Assembly (NCBI GenBank): GCA_039881145.1
Contig: JAYKKI010000023.1
Location: 3,510,501-3,574,500, forward strand
From: Druceiella hillmani
Taxonomy: Eukaryota > Arthropoda > Insecta > Lepidoptera > Hepialidae
DNA length: 64,000 nt
Reading direction: 5' to 3'
Part shown: piece by piece, positions 24,866 through 35,733 of the stretch
Position numbering within the stretch: position 1 is the first letter of the stretch
Layout: each line of letters opens with the position of its first letter
Notes under the pieces: generated by a model
What the model was told of the DNA's origin: nothing
The model's input: only the letters and a program-made list of their open reading frames with translations
Database searches by the model: none
Position numbers and translations under genes: made by a program

Positions 24866-27800
24866 ATGCTCTGTGTATTTATTGTGTTTCTTTTCCTTGC
24901 CATTATATTGTTTTATGTATTTATATCATGGAATAATAACTATTTTAAGAAGCATAATATTCCATATGAGAAACCAAAATTGTTATTTGGGAGCTTCAAA
25001 GACCAATTTTTCGGTACAAAACACTTTGCAGAAATCTATCAGGACATCTACAAGTGAGTACAAATTTGACTCACTTATTGAATTCCTTTTTACATTAACG
25101 CATTACACCCTCCTGACTGGTGGAAAAATAAATTATTTTGTGGGAATCACTTTAAAAGTAGCAACGTAATAATTGGAATCTGTAAGTATAATGGTTAAAT
25201 ACTGTATTTCATTTAATGATTAATTTAAACATACTTTCTTTACAGATAAAAAAGCTTGTTTTAATAGTACTTCATACAATTTCTTTGTTTGTTGTGGGTC
25301 ATTAGACTTGTCTGTCTAGAATACTATCACAGCACAATTTTTTGTGTACATAATTTTAAATAATAACTCCATTTTATGCAAGGGATTAAAATGTAGATAT
25401 GCAAACGTTTTACTGTAGAAAAGGTAAATTTTCTACGAGTATGTCGCAAATTGATGCTGAAGTGTGATTAGTCCTTTAAAGAACATAAAGATCATTAAGC
25501 ATTGCCTTTAGCTCTGGATAAATAAGTAACTGAACATAATTAATTTCAATTTGCTAATAGATTTGTATGTTAACAATGTTTTGATATTTATTCTTTTATT
25601 TTACAGTAACTACGATGACAATGTGCGTTATGTTGGATTTTTTAGATTAAGAGAACCAAATATATTAATAAGGGATCCAGATTTGATCAAAGATGTCCTG
25701 ACAACTGACTTCAACAGCTTTGCCAACAATGAGTTTGAGGTATATTTAAAAAAAAAATTTAATTGAATTATGGGAACAATTAAGTTCTTTCAATCTTGTG
25801 TCGTAACATGTCTTATATTTTGATAGTGATTATTATGTTTTGATTTCCAAGTAAGTCTTCAAATTTTGAGAAGTCATATCATTAGCGCAAAATTTTGGGA
25901 AAAACCATTGTCAAATTTTGAGAAGTCAAATCATTTGTTGATAATTAGCAGAGTAAAATTTTGTGTTTAAATTTGCTTTTTGCAATAATCAGAAGTGAAA
26001 ATTTAGCAACACATCTATGAGAAACCTAAGCTTAAACTTTGCTTTCAATAATTTGTATAAATATTTCTAGAAGAAATATCTAATGAGAAATAATTCTAAA
26101 AGAAAATATCTTGTGTAAGGCTGGCTTATCGCTTATACCTGCACATCAACAATCCAATTTATAAATAAATATTACCCCCTCCTCCTGCAATCACCCATTT
26201 TATGATAATAACTCAGAAATATAAATTTAAACATTAATATAATTTTTTTTCCTTTTAAACTATTGCTAGGCTTCCAGCTAATGTTTAGTCCCCCAGGCCA
26301 AAAACAATTTCTTTTTTAATACTAACTATAAGTAACCAAGACATGTAATAAATTAATCATTATTAAATTAATCAATGATTAATAGTGTGTACGAATATGA
26401 TAAAATAAATTGAAAAGGCTCAGAGTTGCTCAACCCTCGCCACTCATGTGCATCAAAAGTAATATACATTCACGTGAAGACAGGTATATTGGCAACAATG
26501 CATTGAATCTTTAAAATAGAAGTAAGCTGATGTATAAAAACTAGTTAACTGTTAATAACATTTATACACAAATAAATGAGTTTACTCGCGTACTTTGTTT
26601 CGCATTGAAAAATTTAACACAAATATAATAACCGATAATAGAGGTCAATACATATGTTAAAACATATGCAAAACAATTAGTCACTAAGTAATGGTACTGC
26701 CAGACAGGCAATTCAAAGATGGAACACGGTAATTACATCACTATTATGTAAAAATAGAAAGTTAACAAAATATTTGATTATGGTAACGGGTACAATTTCT
26801 GTTGTTTTATCTCAATTAATAGTTATATAATAGATATACATTTTTGTAGTTTTATTCATTCTTGTACTTGCTCAGTAATATTAAATTAAATAAAAAATGC
26901 CTGTATTCATTTACAGAAAATATATCAGTATATATTAATTGAATTTTAAAAACAGGTTGATCCCAAAGTGAATGCTCTCTTAGCTTACAATCCATTTTTC
27001 CAACGAGGAGAAGCATGGAAGAAATCACGAGGTCATTTCACTCCGAGTGTAACGAGCAGTAAGATCAAGCTTTATTTTGTCGGTATGGAGGAAGTCTGTA
27101 ATGAATTAGTTAAATATATTAGAGGACAATCGGATGAGAAGGGGTGTACAGAGCTTGAAGGAAAATTGGTAATTTTGAATAAATACTTGAAATATGTTTA
27201 AATTGTTTATAAACTTTTATTTTCATAGCTCCCGTTCCTCTAAATAATTTGTATTAATTCCAGCTCTTATTTTTAAATTACTTTGTAAAACTTCAACCAT
27301 TTGCTTACATAAATAAAAAAAGTTAATATTAGATAACAGTTTTTTACTCATATGTACTTAAAAATGCCAAAGAAATCTTTTGTTTTTGATTTCATTTACC
27401 CTTGTCTCGAAAAAAAACTGTATCTTCCAAAAATTATTCAATTTTAATAATTTTTTCGATGTTTCCTTAATAAAGACTTGTACAAGGATTATAAAATACA
27501 AAGAAAATTATGGAAATATATATTGTGAACAAAAATTATAACAAAAACAGAAATCAAGGTCACATCACATTTTCGCAGTCCAGTACATCCTCCGTATCAG
27601 CAAAATAATTGTTATCGTCACTATTATCACTATCACTAAAAATTTGCATTACTCTAAATTGTGAGCGCACCACTATGTCACTCCCACTATCACTTTCTTC
27701 ACAAATTGAAAAACGATCATTTTCACTCAAATTATTTTCGTATTCCGACATTATGGGTCCTGGATCCTTTTTATATTGTAATTATTAATAATATTATAAT

Positions 27801-30800
27801 TTGAACTTAAAGAGATAAAAAATTAGCGATGTGTGCGAGCGACCTCCCCTACCGCGCGTTAAACAGTAACTGATTTCGCGAGCGCCATCGCGCTCGTGGC
27901 AAATTTAGTTAGTATACACATTAGCGCGATGTCGCTCGTCGGCACTCAAACGGTTAAATAATATATTTTACAAAATTACTAGTTTCTTGCATTTATCTCT
28001 AACAGTATAAAATACATAATATAACTTTACAGCTAGCTGGCAAGTACGCTACGGATGTAACTGCTAAGGCAGTATTTGGTTTAGAAAACAATACATTCGA
28101 AGATGAAAATTCTTTTTTCCATCAAATTACAACATCAATATTTAGTGGCTCTATCCTGGATAATGTGAAAGTTATGGTTGCAATGATCATTCCAAAATTA
28201 TCTGATATGTTAAAGTTGAGGTCTGTTCAAAAAATTTCACTTTGTTGATTTTGGTTTCTCAGTTTTGCAGAGATTTTAATGATGGCCATTTTTTACAGAT
28301 TCATTTCAAAACTTTCGGAGGAAAAAATCTTAAAAATCACCCGGGATGTGTTAGCTCATCGGAAAAAAACTGGTATATCACGAAATGATTTCTTCCAACA
28401 AATGGTAATATATCGAGAAAAAGACAAAGAGAATGGTATAGTTTTTGTTACTGTACAATAAGTTAAATATTTTCACTATAAAATATAGTCTAAAGAAAAA
28501 TATATAAATAAAATTGATAAATCTACAACGATTTTATTTTCACTTCCAGTGTTTACCGATGAGTATATAGCATCTCATTCATTTGGGTTTATTGGAGATG
28601 GTTATGAAACATCAAGTACGACAATTGCTTATGCTTTATATGAGGTTAGAATATTTTATATCCGTTAGGTACAGATCCATATGCTGCTCAAAGCAAATTA
28701 CATCTTTTATTGTTTACTAACTTTTGCCTGCGGATCGCTTATATATATTTTTTATTTTTGCGGTGAGTTTTTCTCCAGACACAATGTTTTTGTACGTTTT
28801 TAAGTTCGCGGAATGGAAAGGTAGGCCATTAGTAAAGGTGATTATCGGAATGATAGAGAGTTAAGTAACTCATTATTAGTATAAATACCAAGTTTTATCA
28901 TAATCGGATCATTAGTCTTTGAACTATTGTCGAACAAACAACTTAATCTGGAAGAAAGTCTGAACTATGGAAAAAATCTAGTACTGTGCCATTATAACGT
29001 TTCTTACCAAGCAAGGAAAGTTGGTTCAAACCATACTGAAAGAGATGGCATACGTTTAAGGGGACTCTTGCCCGGGTAAAACCATGGTTTACAAGTGGCA
29101 TAGTCTCTTTAAACAGGGTATAGACTCATTTGAAGACGACCCACGACCCGGTCGGTCAGTAGAAATGACTACTCCGGAAATTATTAAAAAAGTTAAAAAA
29201 TTGGTATTGGAAGATGCCAGACTAAAGAAGAAACAGCTTGCAGAGATGGTTGGAGTATTGGATACAACAATTTTAAAAAGTCTCCATGATCATCTTGGCA
29301 TGAGAAAGGTCAGCAAGATGGATGCCGAGAATGCTCTCACTGCCTCAAAAACAACGCCGCTTGGAGTGTTCCCGTGTGTTTTTGGACCTCTGCGTCAAAT
29401 CTATACAGGTTGAAAGAAACAATCAAAGAAAAAAGAAGGGGAAAATTGACCAAAGGTGTCCTTGCACGACAAAGCGCACATTCACACAAGCCGCGCTGCG
29501 CTGGCCGCCCTGCACAAAGTGGGCTTCGATATTTTGGAACATATACAGCCCTGACCTGGCTCCAAGTGATTATTATTTGTTCCCAAACCTTAAAAAAGAA
29601 CTTTGTGGAAAGAAGTTTTCAAGCGATGAAGAAGTGAAGGACGCACTTTCAGCTTATTTTCCGGGCAAAGACGAAACATTTTTTTATGAAGGTATACATA
29701 AGTTAATTGAAAGATCTGAAAAATGTATTAGGGTGGCAGGTGAATTTATTGAAAAAGAAAAATAATTTTGTATTTTTATTCTCACTCCTTTTCCTCCATT
29801 CCGCGAACTTAAAAACGCCTCCTTTAATCAAAGGTACCATAGGAATAAAAATAACTTATCTTTACTTATATAGCACGCTTGACCAAAATTTAAGTATATT
29901 ATATCTTAGCAAGAAACCTTTAGCCGAATCGTTGTATCTCAACAATTTCTTTTCGTAAGTTTTACTTTCGCATTTAATCTTATAGCATGAGTGCTAATTA
30001 TTCAATGTCAAGTTCCTTGGGAAACATTTTGATCAAAAAATACTTAGGATATATTTGAAAGGAACAAATCCAAAATTTCAACTTAAACTCCAAGGATTAT
30101 TCCAGTGGAAGTTTCTTTCAAAAAATTCCAGAAGTTTTTACATAATACTGGAAAAAATATTGTCAAAACTGTGTCTTGGGTTCAAAAGCCTGAATAACTT
30201 ACTATACTAATTTTTTTAATATTATTTTCAATGTGCCGATGCTCCAGGTTGCTGTTACAGATCTATTATAGTATCAACTGTACACATGTTGTAAAATACT
30301 TTAATTCTATTTCAGCTGGCCTGGAACCAAGAAGTACAAGATAAGTTGAGAATTGAAATTAACAAGACGATGAAAGAAACAAATGGAAAATTATCCTACG
30401 ATCACATTCATGCAATGAAGTATTTGGATATGGTGTTATCAGGTAAATATTGTATCCATAAACAATAAGTAAAATTCAATTTTCTTTTTATTTTCTTCAT
30501 ATTTGTAATAGTTCCAGGATGGAGTTACTTTTGAGAGTATTGATATCCAGAATCCTCTATTTTGGTCTATTTTATATAACTATGGATATATCTTTCCTGC
30601 ACTTTAATTATTGATCACCAAATGTTTATATTTTATTTATCAATGCAGTATTTTGTCAATATATTGAAATATTTATTGACGAAATGTTTGTTGAAAAGTA
30701 TGTCAATGACTTGCACACGTTTTAGTAATTTATTCAAATTATTATAAATAAATAACAATAAATACAATTCAATTTTCTTTTTATTTTCTTCAAACTTGTA

Positions 30801-32722
30801 ATAGTTCCAGGATGTAATTACCATTGAGAGTATCGATAATCCAGAATCCTCTATTTTGGTCTATTTTATATAGCTATAAATGTTTTTAGGTTTCCACTTC
30901 TATTATTGGTCATCCATTATTTATATTTTATTTATAAAAGCTGAATGTTGACAATATTCTGAAATATTTAATGAAGAAATATTTGTTGACAAGTATGTCA
31001 ATGATTTATACACTTTTTAATAATTTATTGAAATTATTATAAAAAAATGAAAAGAAAATTGAATTGTACTTATATCAAAAAAGTACAATTCAATTTTCTT
31101 TTCATTTTCTTCATATTTGTAATAGTTCAAGGGTGTAATTGTTCTTGAGTGTATCAATAATCCAGAATCCTCTATTTTGGTCTATGCTTGCTGGTCCTAG
31201 GCTTACACTTCAATGATTGGTCACCAAATATTTATATTTTATTTATAAAATCGAATGTTACCCGTATTATGAAATAATTAAGGAAGAAGAATTTATTGAA
31301 AAAAGTATATCGATAATTTGCACATTTTATAACAAGTTATTGAAATTATTGCATATTACAAATATACATTTTATTAAACTTTGTAATATTATGAGTTTTC
31401 TTTTATATTTGTATTGTTTTATGAGTTTAACACTTGTTTTATAATCAATTACTCCTTTACTCAACCCGTTATATACATAAGTTTCTATAACTGGCAAATG
31501 GTATTATAACTCTTTACAAATAAACATAATGTTACAATACCGATTACTAATTTGTATCACAGAAACACTACGGTTACATCCACCAGCTGTAGCTTTGGGA
31601 CGTAAATGTTCAAAGGAGCATGTCTTACCACCAGCTGTGCCTGGAGGTAAACCTTTCAAAGTGGAACTAGGTACAACAATATCAATACCAGTCTATGCTC
31701 TACATATGGATCAAAAGTATTTCCCCGATCCTGAGAAATTTGATCCGAATAGGTTTACAGATGAAGCAGTGGAAGCCAGGCATAAGTATACTCATTTACC
31801 ATTTGGAGAAGGACCAAGAGTATGTTTAGGTGAACTGTCTTATATATTATTCATTTATGGTATTATCTGTTGGGTGTAACTAGATAGATACTATATGTTT
31901 AAACTATGTAGCAATTATGGTTTAATAAAGAAAACTGAACTGTATTCACTACTCGAATGGAGTATCCTAAATGGTTAAAGTAACAGTTTATTTATAAAAT
32001 ATTGTCAGATATTTGAAAACTTTAGGTAATCGGTTTAAATATATGGCAATTTTTAAATACATATTATCAAGTTATAAACAGGAATGTTACTTATCTCTTG
32101 TTAATAAATTTACTGCAATGTTAGATATCATATTTTTGGTGTATCGTCACCTCTTGAATTTTAAGCCAAATTATTCAATGTTTTAATGCGAATAACAATG
32201 AATATGACAATAAGAGTACCTTACTAAAGAGATCACCTTAATATGGTTGTTATAATTCAATTCATTCTTCTAGTAATTTATTTTTATTAAATAAATAATA
32301 ACTTATTTATACCCCAAAATAATTACTTTGTTACTCACATAATATATTTAATTCTTTCATTTGACAGGGAAAAAAGATCATTTTAGCTAGTCAATCGAAA
32401 GCGTTATATTTAAGAGACGTGCAATTTAAGCTATATTTAAAAAAATGACAAATTTGAAGGTTGATGTTTCTTTATAATAACCACATGCTTATCATATTTG
32501 CTGTTCAATGTAAAACATGGAAAAAGCTGACAACTTAATTCTAATTTTTCAGGTAAACGATATGCTCTAACTCAAACCAAGGCAGCTGTTGTTAGTGTTT
32601 TGTACAATTTTTGTGTAAAGCCTTCATCTAAAACAATATATCCAGTGCCAATGGACCCTAATATTTTGGTTATGAGGCCACTGAATGGTGCCTGGATTGA
32701 ATTTCATGACTTAAAGAAGTAA
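24866..32722 (+). CDS. cytochrome P450 (CYP3 clan, CYP6-like), gene 1, nine exons
   Basis: Exons: 24866-25053, 25607-25739, 26956-27168, 28033-28220, 28299-28435, 28550-28644, 30316-30442, 31563-31829, 32553-32722. All have GT donors and AG acceptors, and phases fit. Together they total 1518 nt, or 505 aa, normal for a microsomal P450. I chose the Met at 24,866 because it aligns with the only possible start of gene 2; an in-frame ATG at 24,842 is not shared. Residues 1-20 form a hydrophobic ER anchor. Motifs: C-helix WKKSR at 128-132; I-helix GDGYETSS at 302-309; ETLR (ExxR) at 361-364; FDPNRF at 420-425; heme loop [10 protein letters not shown] at 441-450 with Cys448. No stops or frameshifts. 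It is probably a haem-thiolate monooxygenase reduced by P450 reductase; its substrate is unknown. The I-helix has Asp303 where Ala or Gly is usual. Introns 3, 6 and 7 contain transposons or repeats. Confidence 0.93.
27323..27957 (-). mobile_element. piggyBac-type MITE, copy 2, in P450 gene 1 intron 3
   Basis: The inverse of copy 1 (2,333-2,966). TTAA lies at both ends (27,323-27,326 and 27,954-27,957). The right terminal repeat matches copy 1 well, the left is decayed. An uninterrupted 63-codon frame at 27,560-27,751 (-) begins MSEYENNLSENDRF and ends NYFADTEDVLDCENVM with a stop. It is acidic and resembles only the amino end of a piggyBac transposase. The same intron of gene 2 lacks the element. 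Confidence 0.8.
28793..29822 (+). mobile_element. mariner-type element, internally rearranged, in P450 gene 1 intron 6
   Basis: The ends are inverse repeats: CGTTTTTAAGTTCGCGGAATG on the left, and the inverse of CATTCCGCGAACTTAAAAACG on the right. The helix-turn-helix part is open at 29,084-29,340 (VYKWHSLFKQGIDSFEDDP, RPGRS, then a second helix-turn-helix region and LHDHLGMRKVS). The carboxy part follows after frameshifts: HDKA..., LAPSDYYLFPNLKKELCGKK, and an ending IEKEK with its stop. The central block with the first catalytic Asp (VTGDE) is missing. It belongs to the same family as 23,470-24,165, and the two copies are missing complementary parts. Confidence 0.8.
30473..31400. repeat. 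three tandem units of about 300 bp in P450 gene 1 intron 7
   Basis: Units start at 30,473, 30,766 and 31,087 with AATTCAATTTTCTTTT. They share AATAGTTCCAGGATG, CCAGAATCCTCTATTTTGG and a TTTATATTTTATTTAT block. Between units 2 and 3 is a perfect inverted repeat of about 20 bases (31,050-31,106, AAAGAAAATTGAATTGTACT and its inverse). Part of the unit also occurs once near 40,610, beside the P450 relic. Confidence 0.75.
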
Positions 32723-32772
32723 TTAACTGGAAAACAACAAATAACCTAATGCAAATATACTGATGGCTCTGT

Positions 32773-32778
32773 AATAAA
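32773..32778 (+). terminator. poly(A) signal, P450 gene 1
   Basis: AATAAA lies about 50 bases after the stop codon, with a second AATAAA-containing stretch near 32,804. The position is suitable for 3' end formation. Confidence 0.5.
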
Positions 32779-33118
32779 TGCTTTTAAATATTCCATTTTA
32801 TATAAATAAAATGGTTAACTTGCTTAACTTTTGAATATATTAAAAAATACACAAAAAGTTGTTTTTTATGAATTAATTATGTTACACCAGAACAGAATTA
32901 AAAGTAATGTTACTTAAATTGTAAATTAATCATGTTATTTATTAATTTTCTCAAAATTTTTTTAATACACGTTTTATTTTTAGTACAGTGAAATTTTTTT
33001 CACAATTATAACTTAGAATTATTTTATATAAATTAAGAAAAACATGAATAAACAGAAGACCTTATAAAGTAGCGTTGTGAACAAAATAACTAAATAATTT
33101 ATTTTAAACATTGAAAGA

Positions 33119-33700
33119 CAACAGTCATTGCATAGTATAAAACAACGTGCCCCGCCATGTCTGCCTGTCTATGACCGTTAATCTCGGAAACTACTGAATG
33201 GATTTTATACCAATTTTCACCAATAGATAAACTAATTCCTGATGAAGATTTCGATATATGATAAATGAACATGTATAAATTACCATTCAACCTTTTATGA
33301 TTTTTCTCAAGAATGTTATAACGAAATCAACCATCGGAATGTTTCTTTGTGTGCACTATGCAAACCACTAAAGATATTTGGAAAAAATTTTAAAAAAAGT
33401 CCATGTCAGCATACATCTATCTTTTATGTGTTTAATACTAATAACAACATTTATAGGGTATCAAAACATTAAGAATCACATCTTAGTTCCAGAGAATTTC
33501 GAGCATCTTCATCCTTTTCAATATTTATTATATATGTGTCTAAATTATAAAAGTTTTGTGTCAATTAGCCGACCTATTACAAAAAATCAACTGTCTGTTA
33601 GGTTTCTTGTTGTGTGCTGTATAAACCATTAGATATATATGAAAACAATGTATGGCAGGTTGTTCGTCTTTAATAGTTCTACAGAAACGTGATTACTAAC
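33119..33700. repeat. dispersed repeat downstream of P450 gene 1, shared with gene 2 flank
   Basis: Strings such as TCTCGGAAACTACTGAATGG, TTTTCACCAAT and ATCAACCATCG followed by TGTGTGC and CAAACC recur in order at 56,560-57,180 after gene 2. A partial second unit lies at 33,585-33,670. Either the tandem gene duplication extended about 1 kb past the 3' end, or both flanks carry the same repeat family. Confidence 0.5.
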
Positions 33701-33779
33701 AAAAAACAGATCGTGACAAATGTAAACACTATCCAAAAACAGATTGTGATAAGATGTTTTGAATAATGAGAGTCGTTAA

Positions 33780-34260
33780 CTTAATTCAGTACACATGCGT
33801 CACTTTGCACGCACTACTGATACAATTTTACATATAGAAAAGGATGAATTTATCCAGGTTGCACCCATATAATTTTCAACGGGTACACATTCTTCATGAC
33901 AGTCTGATGCAAATGCGTTTTTGTAATTGGTTATTCGAAAATATTGACAACAATATTTTACGGACCGATGAAGCTTTGTTTACGTAAATTGGACTTTATT
34001 TATGCACGTTGCATAATGAACATTTTGGACTTACACTAAGCCCCATATGATTACAGACAATTACCATTAAATTACAGATAATTACCAAGCGAGATTCAGT
34101 GCAAACTTGTGGGCAGGCAATTCATATTGGACATAGAATGGGATGCAAATGAAAACTATGTTTCGTTAGCATTTCCAAGTGATTTTATTTATAGCAGCGC
34201 ACCACAACGCACCACAAGGACAATGCACAAAAGGATAATTTCAACTTTTGGTGAAATAAA
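33780..34260 (+). pseudogene. decayed Tc1/mariner-superfamily transposase
   Basis: One frame gives LHPYNFQRVHILHDSLMQ, then RFCNWLFENI and ILRTDEALFT, then a stop and LHNEHFGLTLSP. This is the pattern of an insect transposase family annotated as Tc3-like (LxPYHxQxVQ, then FCxWL, then LFTDEAxFT, then NxHxWxxENPH). A further weak match near 34,095 corresponds to the QxxFSVNxWxGI block. Many stops. Confidence 0.5.
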
Positions 34261-35502
34261 ATGAAGTGATGTTGAAATTGTTGGAAAACAATTTTCAAAA
34301 ATGTAATGCGTATAAGTGAATTGAGCGAAATGGATGCCACTTTGAATGCTGTAGTAATGTTTATTCATGCAAATGAAACTATTAATTAAGAGCTAATATT
34401 GAAAACGATATTGAAATACGCAGTTAAGTACTTGATAATACAATAGAACAGGAAAATATTTAACCAGTACTCAGATTGTATATTGTCATTTATTCTATTA
34501 TTATATATTCTTACAATATATAACTCTTATCCCCACGCCCAAAACCCTGTCCTCCCTCCTAAAATATCTATATGAATAATTATTGAGTAAGATTGAATAT
34601 TTTTGAGTATTATTTAAATATTTTTATATATATTTCAAGCACGAGAAAACTGTGGCAGGCGAACGATGGAATGAATCGAAAGCCAGAGCAAAATAATTAA
34701 GATTCATCATAAAAATTAGATATCCTGAAAATCAATCTTAACAGACTGAAATGAAAAGTAATAAAACATATACCTAAAAAGATTATTTAACAATTATTAT
34801 TTTATGACAATTATAAAAGAAACAGTGGGTAAACATTTTTCATTTAAAGTTTACGAATTATAGATATTCCCATATTTTACTTCTATGATAATATTGATCA
34901 TAAAAATCCAAAAAAAAATTACTGTTTTTTATAACCTTCAATCAAAAAGTGAAAAATAATTATAAAATAGACTCTTAAATATGGAATATCGATAAAAATA
35001 TAAAAACGATTAATTTCAGTGTTACAAAAACAGATTATAATCATAAATTAAGCAATCAGAACTGTTGAATCTGTTTGAAAAGTTTTTATTATTCCGTTTG
35101 TTAAAAATTTATAACATATTTGAATTTGACAGTTGAGTCCAAGTTGCATAAATGGCTGATTTGGAAATACTATATATATATGATACATAAACACAAAGTT
35201 TCAATGTGTTGTTATTGCTACAGTTTTATTTCCACGCACTATTGATAGAACTGAGAAATTAAGTTCTTTTTATATACTCTTCACTTTATTCAAAATTGGG
35301 CACTCTCTGGCTAAAGTACTATAAAATTGGAAATGGTCTGTGGTTCATAAATTTTGAAATTGTCATTGTCATACTTTTTGTAGTCATTCCTAGAGTTTTC
35401 AGTTTTCAGGTCATAATTTGCAACTGATATTATGCATCTATCATAGAACTTTTGCTTTAGATACATTGGTGTGTTTTTATCCCTCAAGATATAACTAAGC
35501 TT

Positions 35503-35733
35503 CACAATTAAATGAAACTCGGTTTTGTTGTATTACAACATCTTCAGGTGGGCTATTAACAAAGATTTTAGGATTCCAAAGATCTTTGCTAATAGCCCAC
35601 CTGAAGATGTTGTGATACAACGAAATCTAGGTCGTGGTAATGAACTTAAAGAAAGTAGAAATAATACTACATCACGTAGTTTCATTTAATTGTTAATAAT
35701 GAATTTCTACAAAATTAACGCCAAATATATTCA
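35503..35733 (+). mobile_element. foldback Penelope-like element, family 1, copy C
   Basis: The tail is at the right end (inverse of TGAATATATTTGGCG, ending at 35,733), so the element is in plus orientation. It is flanked by a 12-bp duplication, ATAACTAAGCTT at 35,491-35,502 and ATAATTAAGCTT at 35,734-35,745, with one difference. The left arm has lost about 50 bp that the right arm keeps. The arms meet around AAAGATTTTAGGATTCC. The best hammerhead-like core in the window is in its right arm. It interrupts the RTE reverse transcriptase relic. Confidence 0.8.
35597..35637 (+). ncRNA. hammerhead-ribozyme-like motif
   Basis: In order on the + strand: CCAC (stem I, 5' side, 35,597-35,600), CUGAAGA (fits CUGANGA, 35,601-35,607), one unpaired U, GUUGU-GAU-ACAAC (stem II hairpin), GAAA (35,622-35,625), then a minimal stem III around a CUAG loop, ending GUC at 35,631-35,633. 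GUGG (stem I, 3' side, 35,634-35,637) pairs with CCAC. Predicted cleavage follows C35633. The very short stem III is known from retroelement hammerheads and may work as a dimer. The extra U before stem II is unusual, so activity is uncertain. Confidence 0.6.
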
